Assembly (NCBI GenBank): GCA_024276195.1
Contig: JAJRXR010000082.1
Location: forward strand, 1 to 46,282
Direction of reading: 5' to 3'
From: Planctomycetota bacterium
GTDB taxonomy: Bacteria > Planctomycetota > Phycisphaerae > Phycisphaerales > UBA1924
DNA length: 46,282 bases
Part shown: positions 1 to 11,106 of the stretch, one piece after another
Layout of the letters: every line of letters begins with the position of its first letter
Position numbering within the stretch: position 1 is the first letter of the stretch
Notes under the pieces: generated by a model
The model's database searches: none
Seen by the model: only the letters and a program-made list of their open reading frames with translations
Told to the model about the DNA's origin: nothing
Made by a program: the position numbers and the translations under genes

Positions 1-2478
<2,478 letters not shown>

Positions 2479-2786
2479 CACACCTGCCGGTCGCCGCGAT
2501 GGCTCCCAACAACTGCTCTCTTACGCCCGCCCTTCCGAGAGTAACGTGTTCTCGGCGGGACAAACGATCCAGACCATATGCCCCCTAAGCAGTGGGACAC
2601 ATCTCTGGACGCCAACCTCTGACGCTGCAGAATTTCTCGTCGTATACCACCCCCCAAACCTTCGCGACTCGTGCAAAGACCTCGCACTCGTCAGCCCGGG
2701 GGGCGTCGTTCGTCATGATCCGGTTGTCAAGGTGGCTGAGCCTTGGCGGGGTCCCCCGCGTCCGACTCACGCCCCATCTCTGAGGC
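2479..2786 (-). other. 23S rRNA leader, no 16S or tRNA inside
   Basis: About 300 nt lie between the proposed rRNA promoter and the mature 23S 5' end. I found no 16S sequence and no tRNA cloverleaf here. The stretch is therefore a transcribed leader rather than a 16S-23S spacer. Short frames on both strands look like noise. Confidence 0.6.
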
Positions 2787-2792
2787 GGCGGG

Positions 2793-2838
2793 ATAGTAGG
2801 CCGCAGCCCCGCATCGTCAAGCAATACCTTTGATAATT
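2793..2838 (-). promoter_or_regulatory. Probable sigma-70 promoter of the 23S rRNA unit
   Basis: On the minus strand there is a -35 box TTGACG (2815-2820), a 16-nt spacer and a -10 box TACTAT (2793-2798). Just upstream of the -35 is an A/T-rich stretch, GAATTATCAAAGGTATT (about 2822-2838), which resembles an UP element and stands out in this GC-rich sequence. The predicted start, near 2786, gives a leader of about 300 nt. This is the best promoter match in the window. Confidence 0.6.
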
Positions 2839-2938
2839 CGACCCAGTTCTTCGTCTTTCGGCGCAGGATCCGCCGACTCCGGCGCCATCGCTCCGCCGTC
2901 CGGGGCGCCACCAAGCCGCGCAGGCCCTCGCCCCCGCC

Positions 2939-4972
2939 TCAGGGGCCTTCTCTGCCCTCGCCGAAGCCTTCCCCGAACCCGCCGCCCTCGCCGAACGGAT
3001 TTCGACCGCCCTGAGGTCTGCGACGGGCCGAACGCTCTGAATCCGGCAGGCGCAGGTCCATCACCTGCCCGCTGATGGCCGAGCTCTTGGCCGAGGCGTA
3101 CCCGGGGTCCTCCAGATCCGCCGACGGGCGACGCACCTCCAGACGCCCGTCGGGCGTCCGGATCACGACCTGGCGGATCGTTTCCCGCTCGCCCAGCGCT
3201 CCCTCGCGCGTCAGCGGCAGGTCGCTCACATCCAGCAGGAATGCCGGCACGCTCACCTCCAGCTCCGTCGGCGTCCACTCCACGCCCTCGGGCAGGCTCT
3301 CGCCCGGCTCCGACTGGTTCGTAATGTACCGGCGCATCCCGTCCTCGCCCAGCACCGTGGTATCGAACACCACGAACCCCTCGGGAACATTCACCTCAAC
3401 ACGCACCGCGTCGCCCGGCTCGAGCAGCATCCGGTCCGAGCGGTAGTGCCCGTAGTACATGTGGAACACCTCGACCGTCGCCTGGGCGCCCGAGCGCGAA
3501 AGGCGGCTGTCCTTGGACGCGTTGGTGACAAAGTAGTACGTCCGGTCCCCGACGCGAATCGGCTCGGTCCAGTCCGACCAGGCGCCGTCCACCAACGCCT
3601 CACGCGCCAATGACTGCTGCTGCTCGTCGGACTCGTCAAGCTGCGAGCCCTTCTTGTAGAGCGGGTTGTTGATCACCACCCGGATCCGGTACCGGTACGT
3701 CGCCCCGGGCTCTACCCCGATGTCGTGCGCCCACAGACGCAGCTCCTCCTGCTCGAACAGCGGGCCCTGAAGCGTCTCGCCCGACTCGGCCCGCTTCTCT
3801 TCGAGCTCGCTCTCCTTCTCGTCGATCTTGTCCTCGAGCTCCTTGATCGTCTCCTTCGCGTTGCCGATGCGTCGGTCGATGCCCGTGGCGCCGGGACGCG
3901 GACGCGAGCCCGTCCCCGTCGGGCGTGCCGAGCCGCCCTCGCCCCCCTCTCCCCCGCCGCCGCCGAACCCGCCGCTCGGCCTGGTCTGTCCGGATCGCGC
4001 GGCCTTGCGCTCCTCAAGATCATCAAGGTTCTTCTCGGCCCGCACCAGATCAGCCTGGAGACGCGGCAGGCTCCCCGCCTCCGACATCAACGCCTCCATC
4101 TCCCTGGCCCGCGATGGCGCCACCCACTCGGCGCCCGCGATCAGCCCCACCGAGCGCGGCTGCACCACCGACTCCCGGTCCCGACCCGCGTCGCTGGCAA
4201 TCCCCAGCAGCGTGCTCAGACCCACGTCCGCGATGTCCACGTCCTCAAACAGATCCAACCCGCCCGGAACCGGTGTCCCCGCCTCAGACTCGCCCCAGCT
4301 CCCGTCGTCGAGCAGGCGCTGACGCTCGAGCGTCACGCCGACAATCTCGACCGATCGGCGCCAGGTCCCGGGGATCGGGCGCACCCCTTCGCCGCCGGAC
4401 GACAGCATCGCCTCAAGCTCCGTCCCTGAGAACAGACCCTCGACCGACACGCTCGCCAGATCCAACGGCTGCACCCCGGGCACGAACGCCGCCAGCTCCG
4501 CGTGCTCATCGAGTGAGAACGGATCGATCGTCCCCCACTGCGCGTGCGCGACCGCGTTTGTCGGCGCCGGAACACGTGGCGCCATCACCGGGCCGTCGAG
4601 CAGGTCCGACCCCGCCGCATCGATCTCGACGTTGCTCATCACATCAACCGCCCGGGCCAGCACCGGAGCCAAACTCCCCACGCCCGACGGGCGATCGCTC
4701 CGCCCCGCCGCGAACCGCTCTTGCAGGTCCGTCTCGGGCACGTCAGGCAGCGACGGGCTCTGGTCCTCGATCTTGCCCTTGAGGATCTTCGCCTCGCTGG
4801 CCAGCTCTGTATAAATATCCTGCGGCGGAATCTTGCGCGAGCCGTCCACCGGCACCAGGTTCGGCTGCACCAGGAACTGCATCGCCAGCGCCCCGAGCAA
4901 CGCTGCAAAGACCACGCCCAGCACGATCTTCTCTATGTTCTTCTCGATCGGGTTGATGCCCTTGAGCTTCAT
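2939..4972 (-). CDS. Single-pass membrane protein of a PilM-type operon, PilP/GspC position
   Basis: This 677-residue protein has a short cytoplasmic N-terminus, one membrane helix (about residues 15-33) and a long exported part. The middle (about 295-410) is rich in Glu, Lys and Leu and is probably coiled coil, interrupted by a Gly/Glu-rich linker. A segment beginning GVEPGATYRYRIRVV (about 415 onward) looks beta-rich. The C-terminus is again low-complexity (GEGGGFGEGFGEG). I do not recognise a named family. It starts at ATG after GAGGACGACGCG, 27 nt behind the preceding gene, and is the third gene of the operon running from 8412. By position it could play the PilP/GspC role in an inner-membrane alignment complex, but that is inference from gene order. 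Confidence 0.75.
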   Translation of the reverse strand: MKLKGINPIEKNIEKIVLGVVFAALLGALAMQFLVQPNLVPVDGSRKIPPQDIYTELASEAKILKGKIEDQSPSLPDVPETDLQERFAAGRSDRPSGVGSLAPVLARAVDVMSNVEIDAAGSDLLDGPVMAPRVPAPTNAVAHAQWGTIDPFSLDEHAELAAFVPGVQPLDLASVSVEGLFSGTELEAMLSSGGEGVRPIPGTWRRSVEIVGVTLERQRLLDDGSWGESEAGTPVPGGLDLFEDVDIADVGLSTLLGIASDAGRDRESVVQPRSVGLIAGAEWVAPSRAREMEALMSEAGSLPRLQADLVRAEKNLDDLEERKAARSGQTRPSGGFGGGGGEGGEGGSARPTGTGSRPRPGATGIDRRIGNAKETIKELEDKIDEKESELEEKRAESGETLQGPLFEQEELRLWAHDIGVEPGATYRYRIRVVINNPLYKKGSQLDESDEQQQSLAREALVDGAWSDWTEPIRVGDRTYYFVTNASKDSRLSRSGAQATVEVFHMYYGHYRSDRMLLEPGDAVRVEVNVPEGFVVFDTTVLGEDGMRRYITNQSEPGESLPEGVEWTPTELEVSVPAFLLDVSDLPLTREGALGERETIRQVVIRTPDGRLEVRRPSADLEDPGYASAKSSAISGQVMDLRLPDSERSARRRPQGGRNPFGEGGGFGEGFGEGREGP

Positions 4973-4999
4973 CGCGTCGTCCTCTGCGGCAAGTGTGTC

Positions 5000-6274
5000 T
5001 CAGCCATCGCTCTCGGCGTTGTCGCTCCCGGGGAGCACCACACCCAGAGCCGTGCGCACGGACTCGGGCATATACGGAACAATCCAATCCCGGAGATACG
5101 CGCACTCCAGATCCAGCTCGACGCGGACAACCGCCTCCGAGCCGTAGTAGTACCCCTCCTGCAGGTCCGCCCAGGGGTCCACGCCCGTCATACGAACCCC
5201 CGTCACGCTGATGAAGTTCGTCTCCCCCAGCGCGTCGATAAACTGCGGCAGTCGCTCGGCGGAAACCACCGCCGTCAACCGCCCGTGACGCACGTCGTAC
5301 ACCTGGTTGGTCTTTGACGTCTCGCGTCCCGTGTGTGTGCTCGGGGCGCCGAAGATCGTCCCGTCCTCCGGGTTGACCTCAAAGCCGTAGAGCTGAACCG
5401 ACTCGACCCGCTTGACCACCGAATCACGCACGCCCACGCTCTCGCTGTTCGCCCGCTGGATCGACGCGAGGATGTCCTCGAAGACCCAGATATCAAACTG
5501 CCAGCGGAACGCGTCGTCCTCGGTGTACCCGCGCTTGCGCGGGTCCGGCTCGAGCGGACCAAAGCCCCCGCCCGGGAGCTGCACCTGGAACAACTCAGGC
5601 GTTGCGTAGACCGAAAGGTCCGCCGACCGCGTCGCGTACGCGCCCAGGCGCCTGCGGCGCAGGTCCGCGTCCAGCTCCTCCTGCTGCTCGGGCGAGAGCT
5701 TGCCCGTCGTGGACTCGCCCTTGAGCTTGTCCTCCTGCTGCTGCTGAAAGTCGTACAGGCTCTCGCTGAGCGTCTCGTCGTCGATCGCCCCGCCCGCGCC
5801 GATCTTCTTGAGCATCCGGCTCATCAGGGGCAGCTCCCCGTCCCTGCCCGAGATCATTTTCGCCATGTGCTCGGCCAGACGCCGGTCGCGCTCGTCCGCC
5901 GGCTTGGGCAGCAGCCCATCGATCAGCGGCTCGCGTCCCTTGCTGTTGAACTCGCTCGCCCGCTCGACCACATCGCTGACCTGGCGCGTGCGCTCATCGC
6001 GCGCCTGCGCGTAGAACGCCGTCACCCGCGCGTTGGGCGGGCGCGAGTCCGAGATCGGCTCCTCGCCCTCAAAGATCGCCGGCAGGTTGTACCCCACCTT
6101 TGACTTGCCCCGCAGCTTGCGCTGCTCGGTCTTGAAGTTGTCCTCGGCCTTCTTCTGGATCTTCGAGTTCAACATCCCGCTCACGACGTACCCCGCCGGC
6201 AGCATGACCACGATCAGCACGCAGCAGATCACGATCAGCAGGCGAGACTTGATCCATGCGATCACACCCTTCAC
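5000..6274 (-). CDS. Single-pass membrane protein of a PilM-type operon, PilO/GspM position
   Basis: This 424-residue protein has one N-terminal membrane helix (about residues 10-31) followed by a basic, helical stretch (KKAEDNFKTEQRKLRGKSK) and a periplasmic region with no motif I can name. It starts with GTG, overlapping the TGA stop of the upstream pilM-like gene by four bases (GTGA), with a good AGGAGG site seven bases upstream, so translation is probably coupled. A small single-pass protein directly behind a PilM/GspL-like gene usually corresponds to PilO or GspM. At 424 residues it is about twice the size of those proteins. The role is inferred from context and topology, not from sequence similarity. 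Confidence 0.75.
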   Translation of the reverse strand: MKGVIAWIKSRLLIVICCVLIVVMLPAGYVVSGMLNSKIQKKAEDNFKTEQRKLRGKSKVGYNLPAIFEGEEPISDSRPPNARVTAFYAQARDERTRQVSDVVERASEFNSKGREPLIDGLLPKPADERDRRLAEHMAKMISGRDGELPLMSRMLKKIGAGGAIDDETLSESLYDFQQQQEDKLKGESTTGKLSPEQQEELDADLRRRRLGAYATRSADLSVYATPELFQVQLPGGGFGPLEPDPRKRGYTEDDAFRWQFDIWVFEDILASIQRANSESVGVRDSVVKRVESVQLYGFEVNPEDGTIFGAPSTHTGRETSKTNQVYDVRHGRLTAVVSAERLPQFIDALGETNFISVTGVRMTGVDPWADLQEGYYYGSEAVVRVELDLECAYLRDWIVPYMPESVRTALGVVLPGSDNAESDG

Positions 6275-8412
6275 GAGTCGTCCTCCTGCTCAATAGGATC
6301 AAGCACCGCGTACCACGTCACGACGTACCGCTGACGCTCACCCTTCGCCTCCGCCGCCGGCGCTTCGATCGGCGCGAGCTGATCGAGGGCGGGCGCAGGA
6401 CCCGTTCTGCCGGTCGTCCCCCGAGTCGGAGTAAAGCCGCCGCCCTCTCCACCACCGAACCCGCCGCCTTCTCCGCCTCCACCCTCTCCGCCGAACGCCC
6501 GGGGAGGACGCAAGCCTGGGCGGCGTGAACCTGGACGCACCGCGCCGCCTCTGGTCCCCGTGCTCGCCCCGATGCTCTCGCCCTTGATCCACGGTTTGTC
6601 TGCAATCACGATCGTGTACGGCGCCCCGTCACGCTTGCCCATCTGCTCCTTGAGCCAGACCATGATCGTGTCGTCGATGATGTAGTTCGACGTCGAGCCC
6701 GTCTCGATCTCCATGCGCACGCGGATGCGCCGTTTGTCCTTGATCTTGCTCATTGGATCATCGTTCTCAGGCTCGGCCGTGGGCTCCGGGCGCGCCGGGG
6801 GGCGTCCGCCGCGCCCCATGCCGCCCTCGCTGAACCCGCCTTCACCAAACCCGCCCTCGCCGAAGCCGCCTTCCCCTCCCCAGCCCTCGCCCCCGCCGCC
6901 GCCCCAGCCTCCGGCTGCCGGCGCGGCGCTGCCGATCTTCTCCTCGTCCGAGACAAACTGCGCATCAAGAGTCACGAGCGAGAACGCCTCCTCGCCCTCG
7001 GGGACCTCCATCTGGGCATCGCCCGCCGCGAGCAGGTTCGCGTGCGTCAGCATGTGCCCGGCGTCGCTGAGCACCCGGGCGTACACCTCGCGCCCCTCAA
7101 AGAGCTTGACGATCGCGTCGGCCCGGAGATCCGCCTCGCCCGAGGCCGTCACCCCCGCCTCCTCGGCCCGCTGCGCCTCTCGAGCGGCGTCGCGCACAAC
7201 CTGGCTGATCACCGGCGGGGTCTCGGCGCCCGTCAACGCGGTGTTATCCATCAGAGGCCTGATGAACATCGAGCCCGACGCCGCCGCCGCGAGCCCCGCC
7301 GCCGCCGCGAACCACGGCGCCTTCCGCTTCCACATCGCCTCTCGCACCACCGCCACGGGCATCAGGTTCGCCTGCAGCGTCCCCTTGCCCAGCGCCTGGA
7401 CCGCCAGCCCGTACGCCGTCGCCAGGTTCAGGCTCGCGCCCTGGAACTCGCCCGCCTGCGGCCCGTCCACACTCAACCGCTTGAACTGCTCCATCCGGTA
7501 CACGTCGAGCTGCAGCTGCTGCTTGAGATACTTCCGCAGCCCCGGCAGCTTGAACGTCGAACCCAGCCCGATCAGACGCTCCAGCTCCGCCTCCGGGTGG
7601 ATCGACTGGTAGTACCCGATCGAACGCTGCACCTCCTGCACCAGATCACCAAACACCGGACGCATCGCCTGGAACACGTGCCTGGCGTGCTTGGTCTGCT
7701 CGGCTTCCTTCTTGAGCTTCTCCGCCTTGGAATAGCTCAGCTTGAAGGTGTTGACCAGCGCCTCGGTAAACTGGTGCCCGCCGATCGGGAACGTCCGCAC
7801 CCACACCCGCCCCGCGTCGGCGATGATCAGGTCCGTCGCGACCGCGCCGATGTCCAGGATGATCGTCCCGGGCGTTTTCTCCGTAAAGGACAGGTCGTTG
7901 GCCAGCGCGTTGTACGCCGCGATGGGCGAGAGCGTCGCCAGATCGGGCGTCACGCCCACATCGCCCAGCATCGTCAGCAGGTCGTTGATCCGCTTGGTCG
8001 TCACCGCGAAGATGCCGACCTCGACCTCGGGCGTGTCATCGCTGGCGAACGTCTGGAAATCCCACTCCACCTCGTCGAGCGGGAACGGAATCTGCTGGAC
8101 CGCCTCAAACTTGACGATGTCCGGGATCTTCTTCGCCTCGACCGGCGGCAGCTTGGCGAACCGCGCGAACGACTGGTGCCCCGGGATCGAGATAGCGATC
8201 GTGGCGCCCGACAGATCGTACCTCGACGCCAGCGTGCCCAGCGTGACGCGCATCGCGTCGTCCTTGTCGATCTCGGGCGTCGAGAGAACCTTGGGGTGGT
8301 TGATGATAGCGAAGTCGAGGACCGTCAGGTCGTCGCCGTCCGCCTGGAGCTTGAGCGCCTTGATCGCGCCGTACCCGATCTCGATGCCCCAGCAGATGTT
8401 CGATGATGGCAT
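6271..8412 (-). CDS. pilM: PilM-like ATPase fused to a PilN-like membrane segment
   Basis: Residues 1-345 match the PilM actin-like fold. The N-terminal phosphate-1 motif is WGIEIGYGAIKAL, the central one is ILDIGAVATDLIIADAG (about 185-201), and the late motif is IGLGSTFKLPGLRKYL (about 281-296). PilM links the pilus platform to the cytoplasm. Unlike normal PilM (about 350 residues), this 713-residue protein continues with ANLMPVAVVREAMWKRK, resembling the start of PilN, then a membrane helix (about 367-384), a periplasmic region and two Gly/Glu/Phe-rich low-complexity tracts (about 505-555 and 645-675). The layout is like GspL of type II secretion. It is the first gene of an operon with the next two membrane proteins. 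The ATG start has GAGG about 12 nt upstream. A second, unfused pilM lies at 42841-44052. Confidence 0.88.
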   Translation of the reverse strand: MPSSNICWGIEIGYGAIKALKLQADGDDLTVLDFAIINHPKVLSTPEIDKDDAMRVTLGTLASRYDLSGATIAISIPGHQSFARFAKLPPVEAKKIPDIVKFEAVQQIPFPLDEVEWDFQTFASDDTPEVEVGIFAVTTKRINDLLTMLGDVGVTPDLATLSPIAAYNALANDLSFTEKTPGTIILDIGAVATDLIIADAGRVWVRTFPIGGHQFTEALVNTFKLSYSKAEKLKKEAEQTKHARHVFQAMRPVFGDLVQEVQRSIGYYQSIHPEAELERLIGLGSTFKLPGLRKYLKQQLQLDVYRMEQFKRLSVDGPQAGEFQGASLNLATAYGLAVQALGKGTLQANLMPVAVVREAMWKRKAPWFAAAAGLAAAASGSMFIRPLMDNTALTGAETPPVISQVVRDAAREAQRAEEAGVTASGEADLRADAIVKLFEGREVYARVLSDAGHMLTHANLLAAGDAQMEVPEGEEAFSLVTLDAQFVSDEEKIGSAAPAAGGWGGGGGEGWGGEGGFGEGGFGEGGFSEGGMGRGGRPPARPEPTAEPENDDPMSKIKDKRRIRVRMEIETGSTSNYIIDDTIMVWLKEQMGKRDGAPYTIVIADKPWIKGESIGASTGTRGGAVRPGSRRPGLRPPRAFGGEGGGGEGGGFGGGEGGGFTPTRGTTGRTGPAPALDQLAPIEAPAAEAKGERQRYVVTWYAVLDPIEQEDDS

Positions 8413-8635
8413 GGTCTGGCCTCGCTATGGGGATCCCGCTTCGGACCCCGTGGGGGGCGGATGGTACACGCGACCCGGGCGGGCGTGGAACACGTTCCAG
8501 GCCCCGGGGACGCTTCAGTCAATTTACGGTCTGTTCCGGGGCGTGTTCCGCCCCGACTCCCCCCCCGTGACACAGGCGTGACACTCCGCCCGAAAAGCCA
8601 GGCTCAGGAAAGGCCCGGCTCAGGCAATGACAGGC
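8413..8635 (-). other. Intergenic region upstream of the pilM-like operon
   Basis: It presumably holds the operon promoter, though no convincing -35/-10 pair was found. It contains three copies of AGGCTCAGG near 8605-8640, a 7-bp GC hairpin (CGGGGCG-TGTTC-CGCCCCG, about 8537-8555) and an inverted repeat TGGAAC-AC-GTTCCA (8486-8499). None can be assigned a function. Confidence 0.3.
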
Positions 8636-10006
8636 TCAGGCGAAGAAGGCCGCCGCCGCGTTGGTCAGCATCGCGGTCCCCTGCTGGTCCATCGAAGCCG
8701 CGTAGTTGAGCACCTGCCCGCGCCCGGGCGAGGCCGCCTTCGCCGCCGCGACCAGAGCCCCCGTCGAGGACCAGCGCGTCGGGTTCTGCTGCCACGCGAG
8801 CGAGCTGACCAGATCGTCCACCTTGCCCTCGACGAGCAGCTTGAGCAGCTCCTGGTCCTGCTTGGCGACCGCATTTCTCGCCTCGACCGCCTCGGGCTCT
8901 TCACCCGTGAGGGCCTGCTGGTCCCCGAACGCCGGGCCGACGTGCGACAAATCCGCCGACGCGACGATCAGCGTCGTGCCCCCGACCTCGTCGATCGCCC
9001 CCCTCAGAGCATCCACAAACTCTTCCATCCCAAGGCCTTGCTCGTCGTACGACGCGCCCGAGTTCCGGGCCGGGTCGTGGACCAGCGCGCTGAACACGGG
9101 CACGAACGACCCGTCCTCGCCCGCCCCGAGCACATGCTGAATCCACGGGATCTGCAGCTCGATCGAGTGCTCCCGCTCATGATCGAACCGCTCGGCGTAC
9201 AGCCTCTCCGCCCCATCGGCCCCCAGCTTCGCGTCGAGCGCCCGCTTGAACTCGCTATCGAGCTCACACGTCCCCAGGGGCGTCTCGTAGGATTTATCGC
9301 ACCCACAAACCCCCGTCGCCGAACCGAAGTGGTTGGTACCCAAGACAATAACGCGATCCGGGCGGTCCGAGACTCGCAGACGCCCCCAGGCGGCGGCGTA
9401 GTTGATCCACGAACGGGCGTACTCGTTGCCCGGGACGACGATCGCGCGGGGCAGCTCGTCAAAGGCCGGGTTGTCCACCTTTTCGAGGGCCTGGCCCATC
9501 CACTGGTCAAAGACCTCACGCATCAGCCCGGGGCCGAGGTCCTTTTTCTGCTCGTCGGTCGCCTCTTTGCCCACCTTCTGCATCACCAGGGCGTCGGCGA
9601 ACTGGGCCGTCGTCGCCGGGGGCAGGGTGTCGCTGGCGTCAAACTCCGCCCGCATGCCCGATTCAAGGGCCTCGAAGGCCGGCCCCTGGATCAGGGCGGC
9701 GTCGTCGAGCTGGGCCACGAGCGAGTGGAGCGCCTCGATGGTCAGACCCCGCCCGACCTCGCCGACGATCTGGTCCACCGTGCGCGAGCCGTCCATCAGC
9801 GGGAGCAGGTGCTGGACCGCCGGGTGGGTCGCGACCACCTTGGACGAGATCTGCTGGGCGTCGGCCAGCCCCAGCAATACCTGCTGCTTCCCGTCCGGCC
9901 CCTGGACAGGCATCGGGAACGTCCGGACCCTTCTCAGGTGCGGCTGGACCTGGTGCGGCGCGTTCGGGTCAAAGGTCGGCTGGGCGGGCGGGTTCTGATC
10001 GGTCAT
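8636..10006 (-). CDS. MEMO-family protein (AmmeMemoRadiSam system protein B-like)
   Basis: This 456-residue protein has two parts. Residues about 185-450 match the MEMO fold: VIVLGTNHFG (about 219-228) and the hallmark EHSIELQIPWIQHV (279-292). Residues about 61-115 look like a small winged-helix/PqqD-like unit (LLPLMDGSRTVDQIVGEV). MEMO proteins are dioxygenase-like and bind metal; their bacterial substrate is unknown, and they often sit beside an AMMECR1 protein and a radical SAM enzyme. Neither partner is present here. The usual family motif PHAGY reads PGNEY at about 192-196, so one expected histidine ligand is missing while the His of LGTNH is kept. Family assignment is firm; activity is uncertain. 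Confidence 0.85.
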   Translation of the reverse strand: MTDQNPPAQPTFDPNAPHQVQPHLRRVRTFPMPVQGPDGKQQVLLGLADAQQISSKVVATHPAVQHLLPLMDGSRTVDQIVGEVGRGLTIEALHSLVAQLDDAALIQGPAFEALESGMRAEFDASDTLPPATTAQFADALVMQKVGKEATDEQKKDLGPGLMREVFDQWMGQALEKVDNPAFDELPRAIVVPGNEYARSWINYAAAWGRLRVSDRPDRVIVLGTNHFGSATGVCGCDKSYETPLGTCELDSEFKRALDAKLGADGAERLYAERFDHEREHSIELQIPWIQHVLGAGEDGSFVPVFSALVHDPARNSGASYDEQGLGMEEFVDALRGAIDEVGGTTLIVASADLSHVGPAFGDQQALTGEEPEAVEARNAVAKQDQELLKLLVEGKVDDLVSSLAWQQNPTRWSSTGALVAAAKAASPGRGQVLNYAASMDQQGTAMLTNAAAAFFA

Positions 10007-10167
10007 GACTGGCTCCAGTGGATCGGCCTGATCCTAGGGAGCCCCCGCGAGATGGCGCACCCCCCGGCCTACACTTTCCGCCCGAGACTCTTGCCGCCTT
10101 GTTTGTGCGGACGCCCGGGAGGCGATGCGAGACTCGGCTGATTCAATCGACGACGGAAGGACGCGCC

Positions 10168-10485
10168 ATGCTCGACGGCATCAAGGCTGGGCAGACCATC
10201 AAGTGCACCATCACGGACAAGCCCAAGGCCCAGGACGCGACGGACACCATCGTCCGCCTCATGCGCCGTGACCCGGACATCAAGCGCGCCCTGGCCCGCG
10301 CCCAGCGCCTCCGCCGCCAGCGCATGCACACCTACATCCGCGGCAACCGCGTCTGGCACGCCCGCGAACGCTGCTCGAACATCGCCAAGGTCACAACCGG
10401 CGCCACCTGGCAGATGCCCTTCACCGTTGACATCGCACCCGACCTCTCCTCGGTCGGCGCCTTCGTCAACGTCGAAAAAGCCTGA
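10168..10485 (+). CDS. Small basic hypothetical protein
   Basis: This 105-residue protein is rich in Arg and Lys in its middle (RALARAQRLRRQRMH), has no signal peptide or membrane helix, and ends with a beta-rich stretch. The ATG at 10168 is preferred over longer in-frame starts because GGAAGGA lies eight bases upstream and the sequence before it has no coding character. It sits divergently from the MEMO gene and 36 nt ahead of the copper-binding lipoprotein gene, so the two may be cotranscribed. I do not recognise the family; the basic centre could bind nucleic acid, but that is a guess. Confidence 0.7.
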   Translation: MLDGIKAGQTIKCTITDKPKAQDATDTIVRLMRRDPDIKRALARAQRLRRQRMHTYIRGNRVWHARERCSNIAKVTTGATWQMPFTVDIAPDLSSVGAFVNVEKA

Positions 10486-10521
10486 CCAGCCCGTCCCGCG
10501 CCCACAAACAGGAACACCGCA

Positions 10522-11034
10522 ATGACCACCCGCTTGAAGAGGTCGCGCCCGGTTTCGGGCGCGATTGTCACGCTGTGCGCCCTGAGCCTCGGCGCCCTGC
10601 TCCCCGCCTGCGACCGATCGCCCGCCCCGCCGGTGGACGCCCCGGAGACGCAGGCCAGCACGAACACGCACTCGTACACCGTCCGCGGGCGGATCCGGAT
10701 GATGCCCGACCCGGGCAATCCGATGGCCGAGTTTCAGATCCGCCACGAGCATATTCCTACCTACATCGGCTGGGACGGCGCCCTGCACGTCAACGCCGAC
10801 GGCGTGCCCGGCATGAAGTCCATGACCATGCCCTTCCCCGTCGAAGACCCCTCGCTCCTCACGGGCTTCGAGGCTGGCGACATCATCGAGTTCACCTTCA
10901 TCACCGATCTCGATGAACACCGATTCTGGATCAGCTCGATGACACAGCTCGACGACGACACCGAGCTGGATTTCAGCGTCAAGATCCCTCCAGCGCAGAA
11001 CCCATCGCCCGAGCCCGAGCCCGAAGGCCCCTGA
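10522..11034 (+). CDS. CusF-like copper-binding lipoprotein
   Basis: This 170-residue protein begins with a lipoprotein-type signal (positive start, hydrophobic core, LLPAC lipobox, Cys about residue 31), so it should be anchored on the outer side of the inner membrane. The mature part has the metal-binding pattern of the CusF-like domain often found near SCO1/copper proteins: HEHIP, then GMKSMTMPFPV (three Met in the core motif), then a turn ending FEAGDIIEFTF. This small beta-barrel binds Cu(I) through His and Met. It likely chaperones copper in the periplasm, perhaps for haem-copper oxidases, but no oxidase or SCO gene is in the window. It is 36 nt behind the previous gene. Confidence 0.75.
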   Translation: MTTRLKRSRPVSGAIVTLCALSLGALLPACDRSPAPPVDAPETQASTNTHSYTVRGRIRMMPDPGNPMAEFQIRHEHIPTYIGWDGALHVNADGVPGMKSMTMPFPVEDPSLLTGFEAGDIIEFTFITDLDEHRFWISSMTQLDDDTELDFSVKIPPAQNPSPEPEPEGP

Positions 11035-11057
11035 AACACCAAAGCCCGTGCGTGCAT

Positions 11058-11093
11058 AAAAAAACCCGGCACTCAGCCACAGGCCGAGCGCCG
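11058..11093 (-). terminator. Rho-independent terminator, minus strand
   Basis: On the minus strand, CGGCGCTCGGCC pairs with GGCTGAGTGCCG (12 bp with two G-U pairs, 3-nt loop), followed after GG by seven T. It ends transcripts from the uracil-DNA glycosylase gene or from the small frame at 11107-11208. Confidence 0.75.
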
Positions 11094-11106
11094 AGTCTCG
11101 TGGGGG

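Noticed and set aside
2479-2938. tRNA or 16S gene in front of 23S
   Set aside because: No cloverleaf or 16S motif could be found; the sequence fits a leader and promoter.
3725-4782. Long plus-strand open frames opposite the 2939-4972 gene
   Set aside because: They are Pro/Arg/Ser-rich translations of a GC-rich complementary strand, with no motifs or ribosome sites.
7042-8406. A 454-codon plus-strand frame opposite the pilM-like gene
   Set aside because: Its composition is dominated by Arg, His, Leu and Gln, as expected from an antisense frame; the minus strand has clear PilM motifs.
8486-8499. Inverted repeat TGGAAC-AC-GTTCCA as an operator
   Set aside because: The arms are only six bases long, and no promoter pair was found next to it, so chance cannot be excluded.
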